A stretch of DNA of 64,000 nt from NCBI RefSeq assembly GCF_963676815.1, contig NZ_OY781365.1, positions 3,630,501-3,694,500 of the forward strand, written 5' to 3'. Source of the stretch: an uncultured Draconibacterium sp. Its GTDB lineage: Bacteria; Bacteroidota; Bacteroidia; Bacteroidales; Prolixibacteraceae. Below are positions 8,638-18,754 of the stretch, one piece after another. Within the stretch, counting starts at the first letter, position 1. Every line of letters begins with the position of its first letter. The notes beneath the pieces were generated by a model. The model saw only the letters and a program-made list of their open reading frames with translations. It searched no databases and was not told the DNA's origin. The position numbers were made by a program, and so were the translations under genes.

Positions 8638-9249
8638 GTGAGTAATAAAACCGATAAAAAAATATGGGACGACTTCCGTAATGGAGATGATTATGCACTC
8701 TCACACATCTACTATCAATATGTTCAGGATTTATTTCGATATGGTAAAAAATTTTTTCACGACGATGAGTTGATTAAAGATATGATCCAGGCTTTGTTTT
8801 TTGATTTAATAAGAACCAGAAAAAACCTTGGACCAACAGACAATATTAAATTTTACCTGATAACGTCGTTTCGAAATAAATTAGCATTGGTTGCTAAAAA
8901 AGGCAAATTTTTTGAACGTCCAACCGAAGCAAATATGATGAAAGCAGATATTGTTTATTCCATAGAAAAGGAAATGATAGAAGAAGAGGAGCTTTCTGAA
9001 AATAAACGCCTGGTTCAGGATGCTTTAAAAGAATTATCACCGAAGCAACGAGAAATTCTTTACTATAAATATACCTGCGATTTTTCGTACGAACAAATTT
9101 GTGAAGTTATGTCCTTAAAATATGATTCTGCCAGGAAGCAGGTTTTCAGGGCATTACGGTCGTTGAGAAAAGCACTCGGAGACAAAGGAAGTGTGCTATT
9201 GTTACTTGCTTTTTCTTCTCAAAGAAATATTTTTTCAAAAAATAATTGA
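8638..9249 (+). CDS. ECF RNA polymerase sigma factor of the PUL
   Basis: 203 residues with sigma-70 region 2 (about 20-90, LSHIYYQYVQDLFRYGKKF...FFDLI) and region 4 (about 125-180, ALKELSPKQREILYYKY...SYEQICEVMSLKYDSARKQVFRALRSL). The start is a GTG at 8638; an ATG slightly upstream is out of frame and no better in-frame start exists. It is followed 108 bp later by a FecR anti-sigma gene and then susC. This is the trans-envelope signalling arrangement in which glycan binding at a SusC-type receptor releases the sigma factor. It probably controls the SusC/D operon downstream. Confidence 0.92.
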   Translation: MSNKTDKKIWDDFRNGDDYALSHIYYQYVQDLFRYGKKFFHDDELIKDMIQALFFDLIRTRKNLGPTDNIKFYLITSFRNKLALVAKKGKFFERPTEANMMKADIVYSIEKEMIEEEELSENKRLVQDALKELSPKQREILYYKYTCDFSYEQICEVMSLKYDSARKQVFRALRSLRKALGDKGSVLLLLAFSSQRNIFSKNN

Positions 9250-9357
9250 TTTTTCTGTCCACAAAATTTTCTAATCACTCTTTCTTTTTATAAACGGGGG
9301 AAATACTTGTTGACCAAGTAATATTTCTCATCCGTGTTTTAATTAGAAAAAGACAAA

Positions 9358-10593
9358 ATGGACAGTAAATATTTAAATTATATACTGGAAGAGCTACTTG
9401 ATGACAAACAATTTGTTGCGTGGGTATTAAAAGGTCACAAAAACAAAGAGTGGAGTTCTTTCATAAATAATCATCCCGAAATACAGGATCGAGTAAAAAA
9501 AGCCCGGAAAATTATTTCTCTTTTAAAAGATACTTGCGATATACTGGATGAAGAAGATGTCTTGCTGATGTGGCAAAATATCGATCAATTTAATAAATCG
9601 CGCAAAAACAAAGTACACTCAATAAAAATTCGTAGATCATTATCAATTGCAGCGTCAATTTTGATTATAGTTTCGTTTGGTATTTTGGGCTATTCGTATT
9701 TAAATAACAAGAATGCCGAATATCAGTTTGCTACTTCAAACATTGCCGATAATCAGGAAGATGCACGTTTGGTCTTGTCCGATGGTGAACAAATTGCGCT
9801 TAAAAACGAAAAATCAACCATTGCTTTAAACAATGATGAAGAGCTTGTTATTGATAATGAAAATACAATTGACTTATCGGACAAAGTCACAGACAATGCA
9901 AGCAAAGTTCAAATGAACGAAGTAATTGTTCCATTTGGTAAACGATCAGAATTAACTCTTGCCGATGGAACACAAGTATGGTTAAATGCCGGAAGTCGTT
10001 TTGCTTTTCCTACAAAGTTTACAAATGAAACACGTGAAGTTTACTTGCAGGGAGAAGCCTGTTTTAAGGTTACAAAAAACGAATCGCAACCTTTTATTGT
10101 TAATGCCAACGATCTTGGAATAAAAGTCTTGGGAACACATTTTAATGTGACTGCATATCCTGACGATAAATCTATTGAAACAATTTTAGTTGAAGGGAGT
10201 GTTGAGCTGTCCAAGAGGAAAACCTTTGGTCTAAGCTCAAAAAGTGTTGTGCTAGAACCAATGCAAAAAGCAACTTTCAGTAAAGATGAGAAAGAAATAT
10301 TTGTAACAGACGAACCTGATGCGGATGTTTATATCGCTTGGACAGAAGGATGGTTTACATTCTCGCAGCAAAGTCTGGAACAGGTTTTTACCAAATTGGA
10401 ACGTTTTTATAATGTCGATATAATAGTTGCTCAGAATTTCCCTTCTAATGAAAAAATTACCGGGAAACTCGATTTGAAAGATTCGCTGGAGGAAGTATTG
10501 AAAGCATTATCAGAAGTGGCAAAAATCAATTACAGGATTACAAACAATCAGGTACTGGTTGATAAAAAAGTAGAGGAGATTCCTATGAAATAA
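9358..10593 (+). CDS. FecR-family anti-sigma factor
   Basis: 411 residues. An N-terminal cytoplasmic helical region (about 1-90) should bind the sigma factor, and a single membrane segment lies at about residues 97-116 (SLSIAASILIIVSFGILGYS). The periplasmic FecR domain (about 200-310) contains VPFGKRSELTLADGTQVWLNAGS and VYLQGEACFKVTKNESQPFIV, and a DUF4974-type domain forms the C-terminus (SLEQVFTKLERFYNVDI...ITGKLDLKDSLEEVL). The DUF4974 part normally contacts the STN domain of the partner receptor, and the SusC gene here does carry an STN domain. Confidence 0.93.
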   Translation: MDSKYLNYILEELLDDKQFVAWVLKGHKNKEWSSFINNHPEIQDRVKKARKIISLLKDTCDILDEEDVLLMWQNIDQFNKSRKNKVHSIKIRRSLSIAASILIIVSFGILGYSYLNNKNAEYQFATSNIADNQEDARLVLSDGEQIALKNEKSTIALNNDEELVIDNENTIDLSDKVTDNASKVQMNEVIVPFGKRSELTLADGTQVWLNAGSRFAFPTKFTNETREVYLQGEACFKVTKNESQPFIVNANDLGIKVLGTHFNVTAYPDDKSIETILVEGSVELSKRKTFGLSSKSVVLEPMQKATFSKDEKEIFVTDEPDADVYIAWTEGWFTFSQQSLEQVFTKLERFYNVDIIVAQNFPSNEKITGKLDLKDSLEEVLKALSEVAKINYRITNNQVLVDKKVEEIPMK

Positions 10594-10598
10594 AAAAT

Positions 10599-10632
10599 GA
10601 AAACCGGTTAGCGGGCAGGCTTTCCGGTTTTC
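10599..10632 (+). terminator. Hairpin between fecR-like gene and susC
   Basis: A 9-bp perfect inverted repeat GAAAACCGG (10599-10607) / CCGGTTTTC (10624-10632) directly follows the anti-sigma stop codon. It would partly or fully terminate the regulatory transcript and keep susC under its own, probably ECF-dependent, promoter in the 44 bp that follow. Confidence 0.6.
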
Positions 10633-10676
10633 GAAACTAAATTAAATAAAGTATTTAATCTAAACATTTCAAAATT

Positions 10677-13600
10677 ATGAAAAAAAAGCGAACTGTGCTT
10701 TGCTTTCCCCGGGGAAGTATGGCCAAAATTCTTTTGAAAATGAAACTACTAACTATTCTGTTGCTTTCTGTATTTGCCGTTTCAGCTGCAAATAATTCTT
10801 ATTCGCAACAAACAAAATTTAATCTGAAACTTTCGGAAGTTAGTGTAAAAGAGGTATTTGAAGAAATTGAGAAGAACAGTGAATTCATTCTTCTTTACGA
10901 CGAGAACGATGTGGATGTGACCAGAACGGTAAATGTTTCGGTGGAGAATAAGACAGTTGAGGATATTCTCGATCAGGTTTTTAAAGGAACCCAAAACGCG
11001 TATAAAATTTACGACCGCCAGATTGTAATTCTTGAGGATAAAAACATAGAGGTTCCAGCTAATGAAAATGAACCAACAGAATCCAATAAGCAAGAAAAGA
11101 CCATCACAGGAAAGGTTACAGACAAAAATGGCGAACCAATGCCAGGTGTAACAGTAATAGTTAAGGGAACCACCGTTGGGATCACTACAGACTTTGATGG
11201 CAATTACACATTGGAAATACCTGCTGATGCCGAAATCCTTTTATTTTCATTTGTAGGAATGAAATCGCAGGAAATTGCATTGACTGATCAGACTCAAATT
11301 GATGTTGTACTGGAAGAAGAAACGTTAGGTTTGGATGAAGTTGTTGTCGTAGGGTATGGTACCCAAAAGAAAAGTAATATTACCGGGGCTATTGCAAGTG
11401 TCAAATCAGAAGACTTTGAAAATCGTTCAACTGCAAATGCAGCTTCAGCTATACAGGGTAAAGTAGCCGGTGTGCAAATTGTTAATAATTCAGGTTCTCC
11501 GGGCGCCTCTTCAACCGTAAGAATTCGTGGTTATTCATCAAACGGATCATCAGATCCACTGTACATTGTGGATGGTTTGAAAGTAACCGACATTGACTAC
11601 CTGGATCCGGGCAATATCGAAAGTATGGAAATACTGAAGGATGCTGCGTCAGCCGCGATTTACGGAGCCGAAGCAGGTAATGGAGTTGTTTTGATAACAA
11701 CAAAGACAGGAAAAAAGGGAGGCAGTCTAATAAAATTTGATTCGCAATATTCCATATCAAGGTTAGCCAAGAAACTGGATGTGCTAAATGCGGATGAATT
11801 TATTACTTATATGCTGGAAGTTAGCCCGACAAATGCCGAACGACTCGACATGTTTTACTATAATGACCCAAGTGCTTATGTGAACAATAAACTGGCAGAT
11901 ACCGACTGGCAGAATGAAGTTTATGAAAAAGGTGTTCGCCAGCAATACAATGTAAGTTTTCAGGGGGGGACTGAAAATGGTTCCTTGTATATATCATTAG
12001 GATATCTTGACCACGATGGTATTGTCGTTGGCAGCAACGACAAGTACAATCGAATAACCGGTCAGTTTAATGGTAACTACAACGTAAAAAAATGGCTTGA
12101 GGTGGGAATTACGAATTCAATCGAAACATCAAAGCGAAGAAGTATTGGTGAAAATGCTGTTTTGTACGGTACTCCAATAAGTATGATTAACTTAGTGGAT
12201 CCCCTAACACCGGTAGAATATTCACATGGACTTGTTGGAACCTCACTTCAGGTACAGGAAGCAGTTGCAGCTGGCTATTTCCCAACAATTAATCCGGAAA
12301 CAGGTAACTACTATGGCGTCTCATCTTTCAACACTAGCAATCCCAATCCAATTGCAGCTTTACAAAGAGATAACGAACATACCGATGCTTTTAGGATAAA
12401 CGGAACTTTGTATGGTAACTTTAAACCATTTAAAAATTTTGTTTATACCTCCCGCCTGGGTTATCGCCTAAGCAACTCAGAATTTTACCGCTATATGGAT
12501 CCCAATTGGTCGGCTCCTACATCAAACTCAGTTAAACCCCGTCTCGAAGTCAGTCAGAGAACCAACAGGTATTACCAATGGGAAAATTTTGCCAATTACA
12601 GTTTTGATATTCAGAAAAGCACGATATCAGTATTGGGCGGTATGTCTTACATAAAAAACAGAACCAATTTCATGTCATCGGTTACTGATGAACTGGAAAG
12701 TACCGCTGAAAATTATCGTTATTTAGATTATTCCACTACAACAGCTAACGACAGGATATTAGGGAATCAAGCAGAAAGTGCACAGATTGCTTATTTTGGA
12801 AGGTTAACCTGGGACTACGCGAATAAATATAATGTTCAGGTTAACTTCAGGGCAGATTCGTATGATGCAGCCTACCTGGATTTGGATCATAACTGGGGGT
12901 ATTTCCCTTCAGTTTCGGCTGGGTGGACAGTTACCAACGAAGATTTTATGAAAAATTCGAACCGGGATTTTTTGTCGTCTCTTAAATTACGTGCTTCGTA
13001 TGGTAAAAACGGTAGTATTAGTAATCTTGGTGGTTATATGTATGCTGCAACACTTAATTCAAGCCCTACACTATCTGGAGGACAATTTATCGTTGAAAAC
13101 TATAAAACCTGGATGAATGATCAGTTATACATCGGAATTCGTCCCAGTTCATACTTGGCGAATCCTAATTTGAGGTGGGAAGAATCGAAACAATTGAACT
13201 TAGGTATGGATGTTCGTTTCTTTAAAGACAGGTTGAGTTTGACGGCTGATTACTTTAATAAAAATACGGATGGTTTGTTGATTCAATCCTCGGCACTCCT
13301 TACAACAGGTACCAGTTATGTGTTTCAGAATGTAGGTGTTGTCAACAACCACGGATTTGAGTTTGACCTGGAATGGAAAGACGTTATTAAAAATGAATTT
13401 AAATATAGTGTAAAAGCTAATATCGCAACGGTAAAAAATAATGTAAATGAATATAAAGGGGAAGGAGTAAGGATTTCAGGGAGTTCGCTTTCGCAAAGTG
13501 AAATACCGATTTCATTTTTTGAAGAGGGGTATCCGATCTGGTACCTTCGTGGTTATAAAATCGCCGGAGTTAGTGAAACAGACGGTAGCCCGATTTTTGA

Positions 13601-14147
13601 GGATATCACGAATGACGGAGAAATTACCGACGCTGACCGTACCAATCTTGGTAGTGGTATTCCTGATTTTACCTATGGGGCAACCCTTACTTTGGCCTAT
13701 AAAAACTTCGATTTTTTGATGTATGGAACAGGTGCATACGGTCAGGAATTGATGTATGGAATATCGAGAGTTAATGTTGAAATCTCAAACCGGCCACAGT
13801 TTTTATTTGACAACCGATGGACGCCTGAAAACACCGTTGCTCAGCAACCTGCGCCATATTATAATACAGATGTTAGATTCCTAAATTCTGACGCATTTGT
13901 ATTCGATGGTTCTTATTTCAAAATTAAACAAATACAGTTAGGGTACAATGTTCCTGCATCATTGCTTAATAAGCTTCAAATCTCAGCTTTAAGAGCTTAT
14001 GTGTCTTTGGATGACTTCTTTACATTCACGAAATATCCGGGTAATGATCCTGAGGTACGTCCATTAACGGCAAGTTCGATGGCCATTGATTTGGGAGGAT
14101 ATCCAATTGCTAAGAATGTGATGTTTGGTGTTAATGTAACTTTCTAA
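10677..14147 (+). CDS. SusC-family TonB-dependent outer-membrane receptor with STN domain
   Basis: 1156 residues. Domain order: signal region (about 1-45, cleavage near SAANNSYSQQ), STN domain (about 46-115, FNLKLSEVSVKEVFEEIEKN...), carboxypeptidase-regulatory-like domain (about 142-215, ITGKVTDKNGEPMPGVTVIV), plug domain (about 220-345, VVVGYGTQKKSNITGAIASV...YIVDGL...MEILKDAASAAIYG), then a beta-barrel ending in NVMFGVNVTF with the usual aromatic last residue. It imports oligosaccharides with energy from TonB. The STN domain marks it as a transducer to the FecR/ECF pair upstream. It is 19 bp upstream of susD. Confidence 0.97.
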   Translation: MKKKRTVLCFPRGSMAKILLKMKLLTILLLSVFAVSAANNSYSQQTKFNLKLSEVSVKEVFEEIEKNSEFILLYDENDVDVTRTVNVSVENKTVEDILDQVFKGTQNAYKIYDRQIVILEDKNIEVPANENEPTESNKQEKTITGKVTDKNGEPMPGVTVIVKGTTVGITTDFDGNYTLEIPADAEILLFSFVGMKSQEIALTDQTQIDVVLEEETLGLDEVVVVGYGTQKKSNITGAIASVKSEDFENRSTANAASAIQGKVAGVQIVNNSGSPGASSTVRIRGYSSNGSSDPLYIVDGLKVTDIDYLDPGNIESMEILKDAASAAIYGAEAGNGVVLITTKTGKKGGSLIKFDSQYSISRLAKKLDVLNADEFITYMLEVSPTNAERLDMFYYNDPSAYVNNKLADTDWQNEVYEKGVRQQYNVSFQGGTENGSLYISLGYLDHDGIVVGSNDKYNRITGQFNGNYNVKKWLEVGITNSIETSKRRSIGENAVLYGTPISMINLVDPLTPVEYSHGLVGTSLQVQEAVAAGYFPTINPETGNYYGVSSFNTSNPNPIAALQRDNEHTDAFRINGTLYGNFKPFKNFVYTSRLGYRLSNSEFYRYMDPNWSAPTSNSVKPRLEVSQRTNRYYQWENFANYSFDIQKSTISVLGGMSYIKNRTNFMSSVTDELESTAENYRYLDYSTTTANDRILGNQAESAQIAYFGRLTWDYANKYNVQVNFRADSYDAAYLDLDHNWGYFPSVSAGWTVTNEDFMKNSNRDFLSSLKLRASYGKNGSISNLGGYMYAATLNSSPTLSGGQFIVENYKTWMNDQLYIGIRPSSYLANPNLRWEESKQLNLGMDVRFFKDRLSLTADYFNKNTDGLLIQSSALLTTGTSYVFQNVGVVNNHGFEFDLEWKDVIKNEFKYSVKANIATVKNNVNEYKGEGVRISGSSLSQSEIPISFFEEGYPIWYLRGYKIAGVSETDGSPIFEDITNDGEITDADRTNLGSGIPDFTYGATLTLAYKNFDFLMYGTGAYGQELMYGISRVNVEISNRPQFLFDNRWTPENTVAQQPAPYYNTDVRFLNSDAFVFDGSYFKIKQIQLGYNVPASLLNKLQISALRAYVSLDDFFTFTKYPGNDPEVRPLTASSMAIDLGGYPIAKNVMFGVNVTF

Positions 14148-14166
14148 ATTAATTTTAAATTTTAAA

Positions 14167-15819
14167 ATGATGAAAAAATATATAAAACTAATACTGATTT
14201 TCCTGTTGGCAGGTTTTGTGTCCTGTAACGAAGATGTGTTAGATATACCGCAGCGAGGTGTACTTGAGGTTGAAAGAACATATCTAAATGCGGATGATGA
14301 AACAGTGACATCTTTTATGGCGGCTATCCATTATAAGATACATGGCGATTCCTTTACAGATGGATACTCACGTACATCCGTTTCAGCTTTGAGTTTAAGA
14401 TCCCATTTGGGCAAGATGGGTGGAGAGTTTGCCGAATATTTTCAATACCTGGGAACAGCAGAAAATTCTGTTTATACCTTAACCTGGTCGTACTATTATA
14501 CCATAATCTATTGGTGTAATATGGTAATTGAACAACTTCCTAATAACCAGGTTGCTTCGGAAGAGGTAATAAATCTGGCTATTGCCGAAGCAAGAGCTAT
14601 CCGATCTATTATGATGATGAATTTGGTACAGCTTTACGGCAATCCACCATTAGCAGATCATATTATGACCGGAGAAGAGGGAAATACCCCCGCCGATGAA
14701 TCCTGGTCTTTTGTTGAAAGTGAATTGGCAGCCGTAGCAGAACAGCTTCCATCTAAGATCGGTATTGACGGACAGTGTGCCATTGGGAGCCGGTTAACAA
14801 AAGAAGCTGTCCATGCCTATCTCGGTAAAGCCTATCTGTGGCAGAAAAAATATGCAGAAGCAGCACAAATACTTTATAACAAAGTAATTGCTACAAATTT
14901 ATATGCGTTAGTTAATGATTTCTCAGAACTTAACCGATATACCTCTGATTTTTGCCCGGAATATTTATGGGAATATGATATTACCGATGCTTCAGGTTAC
15001 GAAATATCGCAAGCCGGATTGTTTGATGCGGTAAACTATAATTGGGCTCCTAATTCATTGTTTATTCCTGAGGGGTTATACAATGAAGGTGGTTTTAGCA
15101 AGACTGCCTATGCTTCAGATGCTTTTGGTGTTTTTATGGACGAACACGAAACTAACGGCAATACCAAATCGAATCGCTATCGGGCTTCGATAGCAAGTTA
15201 TGATGAGCTATTGGACGAGACACTATTTTCATACTCCGCCGGAGAGAAAGGGATGCAGTCTGGGGGCGCTACTAATTGTGAGGGATATTTTCGAATTAAA
15301 CTTCTCCCAAGAGCGGAAAATGTAATTGGTCCAGATGGTTGGACTTACGATTTCTTGCACAATAATCTTTGTTATATGAGATATGCAGAAGTTCTGCTGA
15401 ATTATGCAGAAGCTGTTGCCATGGGGGGAAATGAGGGTGCAATTACCGGATTGGATGCATTGAATATGGTTCGTAGCAGAGCTGGCTTACCGGAAGCTCC
15501 ATCTCTAAGTATGGATAATGCGGAATATGGAGTTAAAGCGGAAAGAAGAGCTGAATTGTTTTTTGAAGGTAGCCGTTTTATTGATTTGGTACGATGGGGA
15601 GATGCAGTAAATGTTCTGGCGGATTGTGGTAAATATAAACCTGATTTTTACGGTTATCAAAATGGAAATAATGCAGCCCCTCAGGGTAAAGATCAGTGGA
15701 AGATCATTAAAACAGCAACCATTGGTGAGGGATTTAAAGCGAATAAACATGAATTGTTCCCAATTCCGGCAGTTGATTTAAACAACAATCCAAGCCTGGT
15801 TCAAAACCCGGGATGGTAA
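14167..15819 (+). CDS. SusD/RagB-family outer-membrane glycan-binding lipoprotein
   Basis: 550 residues with a lipoprotein signal (MMKKYIKLILIFLLAGFVSC, lipobox Cys at 20). The SusD fold is indicated by the TPR-like region (EARAIRSIMMMNLVQLYGNPPL, LTKEAVHAYLGKAYLWQKKYAEAAQIL) and the C-terminal family signature (RRAELFFEGSRFIDLVRWGDAVNV ... LFPIPAVDLNNNPSLVQNPGW). It forms the surface lid over the SusC barrel. Glycan specificity cannot be read from the sequence. Confidence 0.96.
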   Translation: MMKKYIKLILIFLLAGFVSCNEDVLDIPQRGVLEVERTYLNADDETVTSFMAAIHYKIHGDSFTDGYSRTSVSALSLRSHLGKMGGEFAEYFQYLGTAENSVYTLTWSYYYTIIYWCNMVIEQLPNNQVASEEVINLAIAEARAIRSIMMMNLVQLYGNPPLADHIMTGEEGNTPADESWSFVESELAAVAEQLPSKIGIDGQCAIGSRLTKEAVHAYLGKAYLWQKKYAEAAQILYNKVIATNLYALVNDFSELNRYTSDFCPEYLWEYDITDASGYEISQAGLFDAVNYNWAPNSLFIPEGLYNEGGFSKTAYASDAFGVFMDEHETNGNTKSNRYRASIASYDELLDETLFSYSAGEKGMQSGGATNCEGYFRIKLLPRAENVIGPDGWTYDFLHNNLCYMRYAEVLLNYAEAVAMGGNEGAITGLDALNMVRSRAGLPEAPSLSMDNAEYGVKAERRAELFFEGSRFIDLVRWGDAVNVLADCGKYKPDFYGYQNGNNAAPQGKDQWKIIKTATIGEGFKANKHELFPIPAVDLNNNPSLVQNPGW

Positions 15820-15846
15820 ACTTAATTAACACTAAAGAATACAATT

Positions 15847-17106
15847 ATGAAAAAATATAAATTTCTTTTTCTCTTTGCAGTAGTTATTTCAGGTTTAGCC
15901 TTGTTTAGTGCCTGCGAAGATGATGTGGAAGAAATATTAATTCCCGAAATAAATCCAAGCGAAACCAGTTTTGATGTTGATTACAAAGAAGGTGAAGTGA
16001 ATATCGAGTTAAACTCGAATGTAACAGTTTACACAACCATTGACAGCGAAGACAAGGATTGGCTGAAGTATCATTATCTGGATTCATGTAAAACGCTTGT
16101 TTTAAACTTTTTTGAAAATGACACTACTGCTGACCGTATTGGCCATGCCTTGCTTACCTATGGGGATTCAACGCTTGATGTAACTATCAATCAGGCAGGA
16201 AACCCAAATGCAATAAGTGGGAAAAAAGTGGTTGAAATAGCTTATGAAATTTCAACCGTTGATTACGGTGGTACAACAGTAACCTTATTTTCTGTTGCCG
16301 CAGAAGAAACAGCCAAAATCCCGGTTGGTGCAATGGTTGAGGTTCAGAGTGCCAGCGATGAAGGTACAATCATGTTCATCGGAACTGAACCTTTGATTTC
16401 GGGTAGTCCGGTAAATGGCAAATTTAACTTTGTTTGGACAGAGGCGTTGGCGGCAGGAGAAGGTTTATTGGCTCGTTTGGATGGCGGTTTCGAACCTGTT
16501 TTGATGAAAGCCTTGTACAGTCAACAAAGTCACCTGTTTGAATTGCTGACTGTCGATTATGGTGGTACACCGGTCAACTTGCTTCAGGTTAGTGCAGAAG
16601 AAGAGGCAAAAATTCCGGTAGGTTCAATTGTAACCATCGAATGCAACAGTGACGAAGGTTCAATCATGATAATTGGTACTGACCCAATGATAATGGGTAG
16701 TCCGGTTAACGGTAAATTCTCGTTTTCCTGGACCGCAGCTTTGGCTGCCGGTGAGGGTTTGTTAGCTAGGATCGATGGAGGTTTTGCCCCGGTTGTGATA
16801 TACTCTATTTCATTTAAAACCGATCTTGCCTATGAAATTTCAACCGTGGATTATGGAGGAACTCCTGTGACATTATTCAACGTTGCTGCCGAAGAAACTG
16901 CAAATATCCCACTTGGGGCATCAGTCGTTATTGAGTGTTCAAGTGATGAAGGAACCATTATGCTTATTGGTACTGATCCAATGATTACGGGCAGCCCGGT
17001 GAATGGAGAATTTGTATTTACCTGGACATCAGCCCTGGCCGGAGATGGAATATTCGCACGGATTGATGGTGGATTTGATCCGGTTTCAATGTATTGTCGT
17101 AACTGA
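15847..17106 (+). CDS. Surface lipoprotein: BACON-like domain plus three tandem 88-residue repeats
   Basis: 419 residues, lipobox Cys at residue 23 (LALFSAC). Residues about 35-118 resemble a BACON immunoglobulin-like domain (NPSETSFDVDY...GDSTLDVTINQAG). Then come three clearly homologous units at about 134-221, 232-319 and 329-416, each with the frame TVDYGGTxVxLxxVxAEE, IPxGAxVxIE, SSDEGxIMxIGTDPxIxGSPVNG, and ALAAGEGLxARIDGGFxPV. The position right after susD is that of SusE/SusF-type accessory binding proteins. I do not recognise the repeat as a named family; binding of substrate glycan is inference from position. A terminator follows. Confidence 0.8.
   Translation: MKKYKFLFLFAVVISGLALFSACEDDVEEILIPEINPSETSFDVDYKEGEVNIELNSNVTVYTTIDSEDKDWLKYHYLDSCKTLVLNFFENDTTADRIGHALLTYGDSTLDVTINQAGNPNAISGKKVVEIAYEISTVDYGGTTVTLFSVAAEETAKIPVGAMVEVQSASDEGTIMFIGTEPLISGSPVNGKFNFVWTEALAAGEGLLARLDGGFEPVLMKALYSQQSHLFELLTVDYGGTPVNLLQVSAEEEAKIPVGSIVTIECNSDEGSIMIIGTDPMIMGSPVNGKFSFSWTAALAAGEGLLARIDGGFAPVVIYSISFKTDLAYEISTVDYGGTPVTLFNVAAEETANIPLGASVVIECSSDEGTIMLIGTDPMITGSPVNGEFVFTWTSALAGDGIFARIDGGFDPVSMYCRN
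16246..17094 (+). repeat. Three in-gene tandem repeats, period about 290-295 bp
   Basis: The three units start at about residues 134, 232 and 329 of the lipoprotein (period 98 and 97 residues). Unit 1 and unit 3 share the lead-in AYEISTVDYGGT, which points to duplication with later divergence. Confidence 0.85.
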
Positions 17107-17133
17107 TAATAGATTCAGATAGTTTAGTTAGTT

Positions 17134-17165
17134 AAAGGGAGGTGGTGTTGCGCCACCTTTCTTTT
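17134..17165 (+). terminator. Terminator after the SusCDE-like block
   Basis: AGGTGG (17140-17145) pairs with CCACCT (17153-17158), extended by G:U and A:T pairs, and is followed by a T-rich stretch. It separates the receptor genes from the enzyme genes. Confidence 0.7.
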
Positions 17166-17214
17166 AGCACTTTCTCAATTTAATTCAAATATTAATCAAA
17201 CAAAACGAACCTGG

Positions 17215-18735
17215 ATGAAACAAACCGTAATCCTGTTAATACTATTATTTTTTTGTAGTGCTACAGCAAATTCACAGGAAAACGCTACTATAAAAGGCAA
17301 ATTAATTCTGAAAGACCTAAAATATATAGGTCAGGTTGATGAGCGGTACCAGTCGATAAATGTTGAAATGTGCGAAGTGGTTGGTGGTAATTTTTGGATA
17401 CCGTATCATTTGATCAATAGCGAGCGTGTAAAAACTGAGGGGATTGCAGCCTTAAAAAGGTCAATTCCTCCAATAAATCTGTACGATAAAAAATTACGAA
17501 CGCTTGCTTCTGCACTGGGGCCAATGTATGTACGGGTAAGTGGTACCTGGGCCAATTCTACCTTTTTTCAGGACGATGATAAGCCCAAATTAGAAATTGC
17601 TCCTGGAGGTTATGAGAATGTGCTTACAAGAGCAGAGTGGAAAAGCGTAATTGATTTCTGCGAGGCGATAGATGCCAGATTGGTAACCTCTTTTGCCATT
17701 AGCGACGGAATCAGGGATGCCGAAGGAAATTGGACACCTGCACAACTGAAACCTTTGTTAAATTTTACAAAATCAATAGGAGGTGAAATTGCAGCAGCCG
17801 AAATGTTCAACGAACCATCGCATGCAAGTTACGGCGCTGCTCCCGAAGGGTATGATGCAAGTTGGTATGCAAAAGATTTTGCTGATTTTAAGTGTTATGT
17901 TGATTCTGTTTATCCGGAAATGAAGATCATGGGGCCGGGTTCAACAGGTGAAGGAGGAGTTTTGCCTGGCCACAGGTCAATGGAAACCGATCAGATTTTT
18001 GCAGCCTTACCAAAACCCGAATTCGATATCTTTTCATACCATTACTACGGAGGCGTTTCAAAAAGATGTCGAGGGGAACTTACTCCCGAAAATGCACTCA
18101 CCAATGCCTGGTTAAGCCGGACAGAACTGGGTTTAAACTATTATGAAGAAGCTCGCGATAAATACCTGCCGGATGCTCCAATTTGGTTAACCGAAACTGC
18201 CGAAGCATCATGTGGAGGAAATCCCTGGGCGGCAACGTATACCGACTGTTTTCGTTACCTCGAACAATTGGGAAGATTGGCAAAAAAGAATGTGCAGGTG
18301 GTTATGCACAATACCTTGTGCGCCAGTGAGTATGCCTTGCTCGATCAGGATACGCACGAGCCAAGACCCAATTACTGGGCAGCATTGCTTTGGAACAAGT
18401 TAATGGGAACTAAAGTATACGAAGCGAAATCGACAATCGATGGGCTCGATATTTTTATACATAATCAGAAGGAATCTTCCGAAGGTATGGCAGTATTGAT
18501 AGTAAATCCAATAGAGACGGAAACTTTTATTGAAATACCTGCCAAGGCTCAACAATATCTGTTAACCGCCGACGATATTATGTCAAAGATTGTTAAACTA
18601 AATGGCGAAGTGCTGAAATTAAAATCTGATGACAAATTGCCCAAAATTACAGGAAAAGTATTAAATGCCGGAGAAATAACAATTCCTCCATATAGCATTA
18701 TTTTTCTTTCATTTAAAAATTTGAAGATTCAATAA
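17215..18735 (+). CDS. Secreted GH79-like beta-glucuronidase/heparanase family hydrolase
   Basis: 506 residues with a signal peptide (MKQTVILLILLFFCSATANS). It has a (beta/alpha)8 clan-A glycosidase layout: acid/base Glu at about 200 in AAEMFNEPSHA, and nucleophile Glu at about 327 in APIWLTETAEAS. The stretch EYALLDQDTHEPRPNYWAALLWNKLMGTKV aligns well with the C-terminal part of heparanases (GH79). A C-terminal beta-sandwich follows. GH79 members remove glucuronic acid or 4-O-methyl-glucuronic acid residues from proteoglycans and arabinogalactan proteins, which fits a rhamnose/uronate-decorated substrate. First gene of the enzyme operon, 19 bp before the next gene. Confidence 0.75.
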   Translation: MKQTVILLILLFFCSATANSQENATIKGKLILKDLKYIGQVDERYQSINVEMCEVVGGNFWIPYHLINSERVKTEGIAALKRSIPPINLYDKKLRTLASALGPMYVRVSGTWANSTFFQDDDKPKLEIAPGGYENVLTRAEWKSVIDFCEAIDARLVTSFAISDGIRDAEGNWTPAQLKPLLNFTKSIGGEIAAAEMFNEPSHASYGAAPEGYDASWYAKDFADFKCYVDSVYPEMKIMGPGSTGEGGVLPGHRSMETDQIFAALPKPEFDIFSYHYYGGVSKRCRGELTPENALTNAWLSRTELGLNYYEEARDKYLPDAPIWLTETAEASCGGNPWAATYTDCFRYLEQLGRLAKKNVQVVMHNTLCASEYALLDQDTHEPRPNYWAALLWNKLMGTKVYEAKSTIDGLDIFIHNQKESSEGMAVLIVNPIETETFIEIPAKAQQYLLTADDIMSKIVKLNGEVLKLKSDDKLPKITGKVLNAGEITIPPYSIIFLSFKNLKIQ

Positions 18736-18754
18736 ATAACTAATAAAATAAGCT

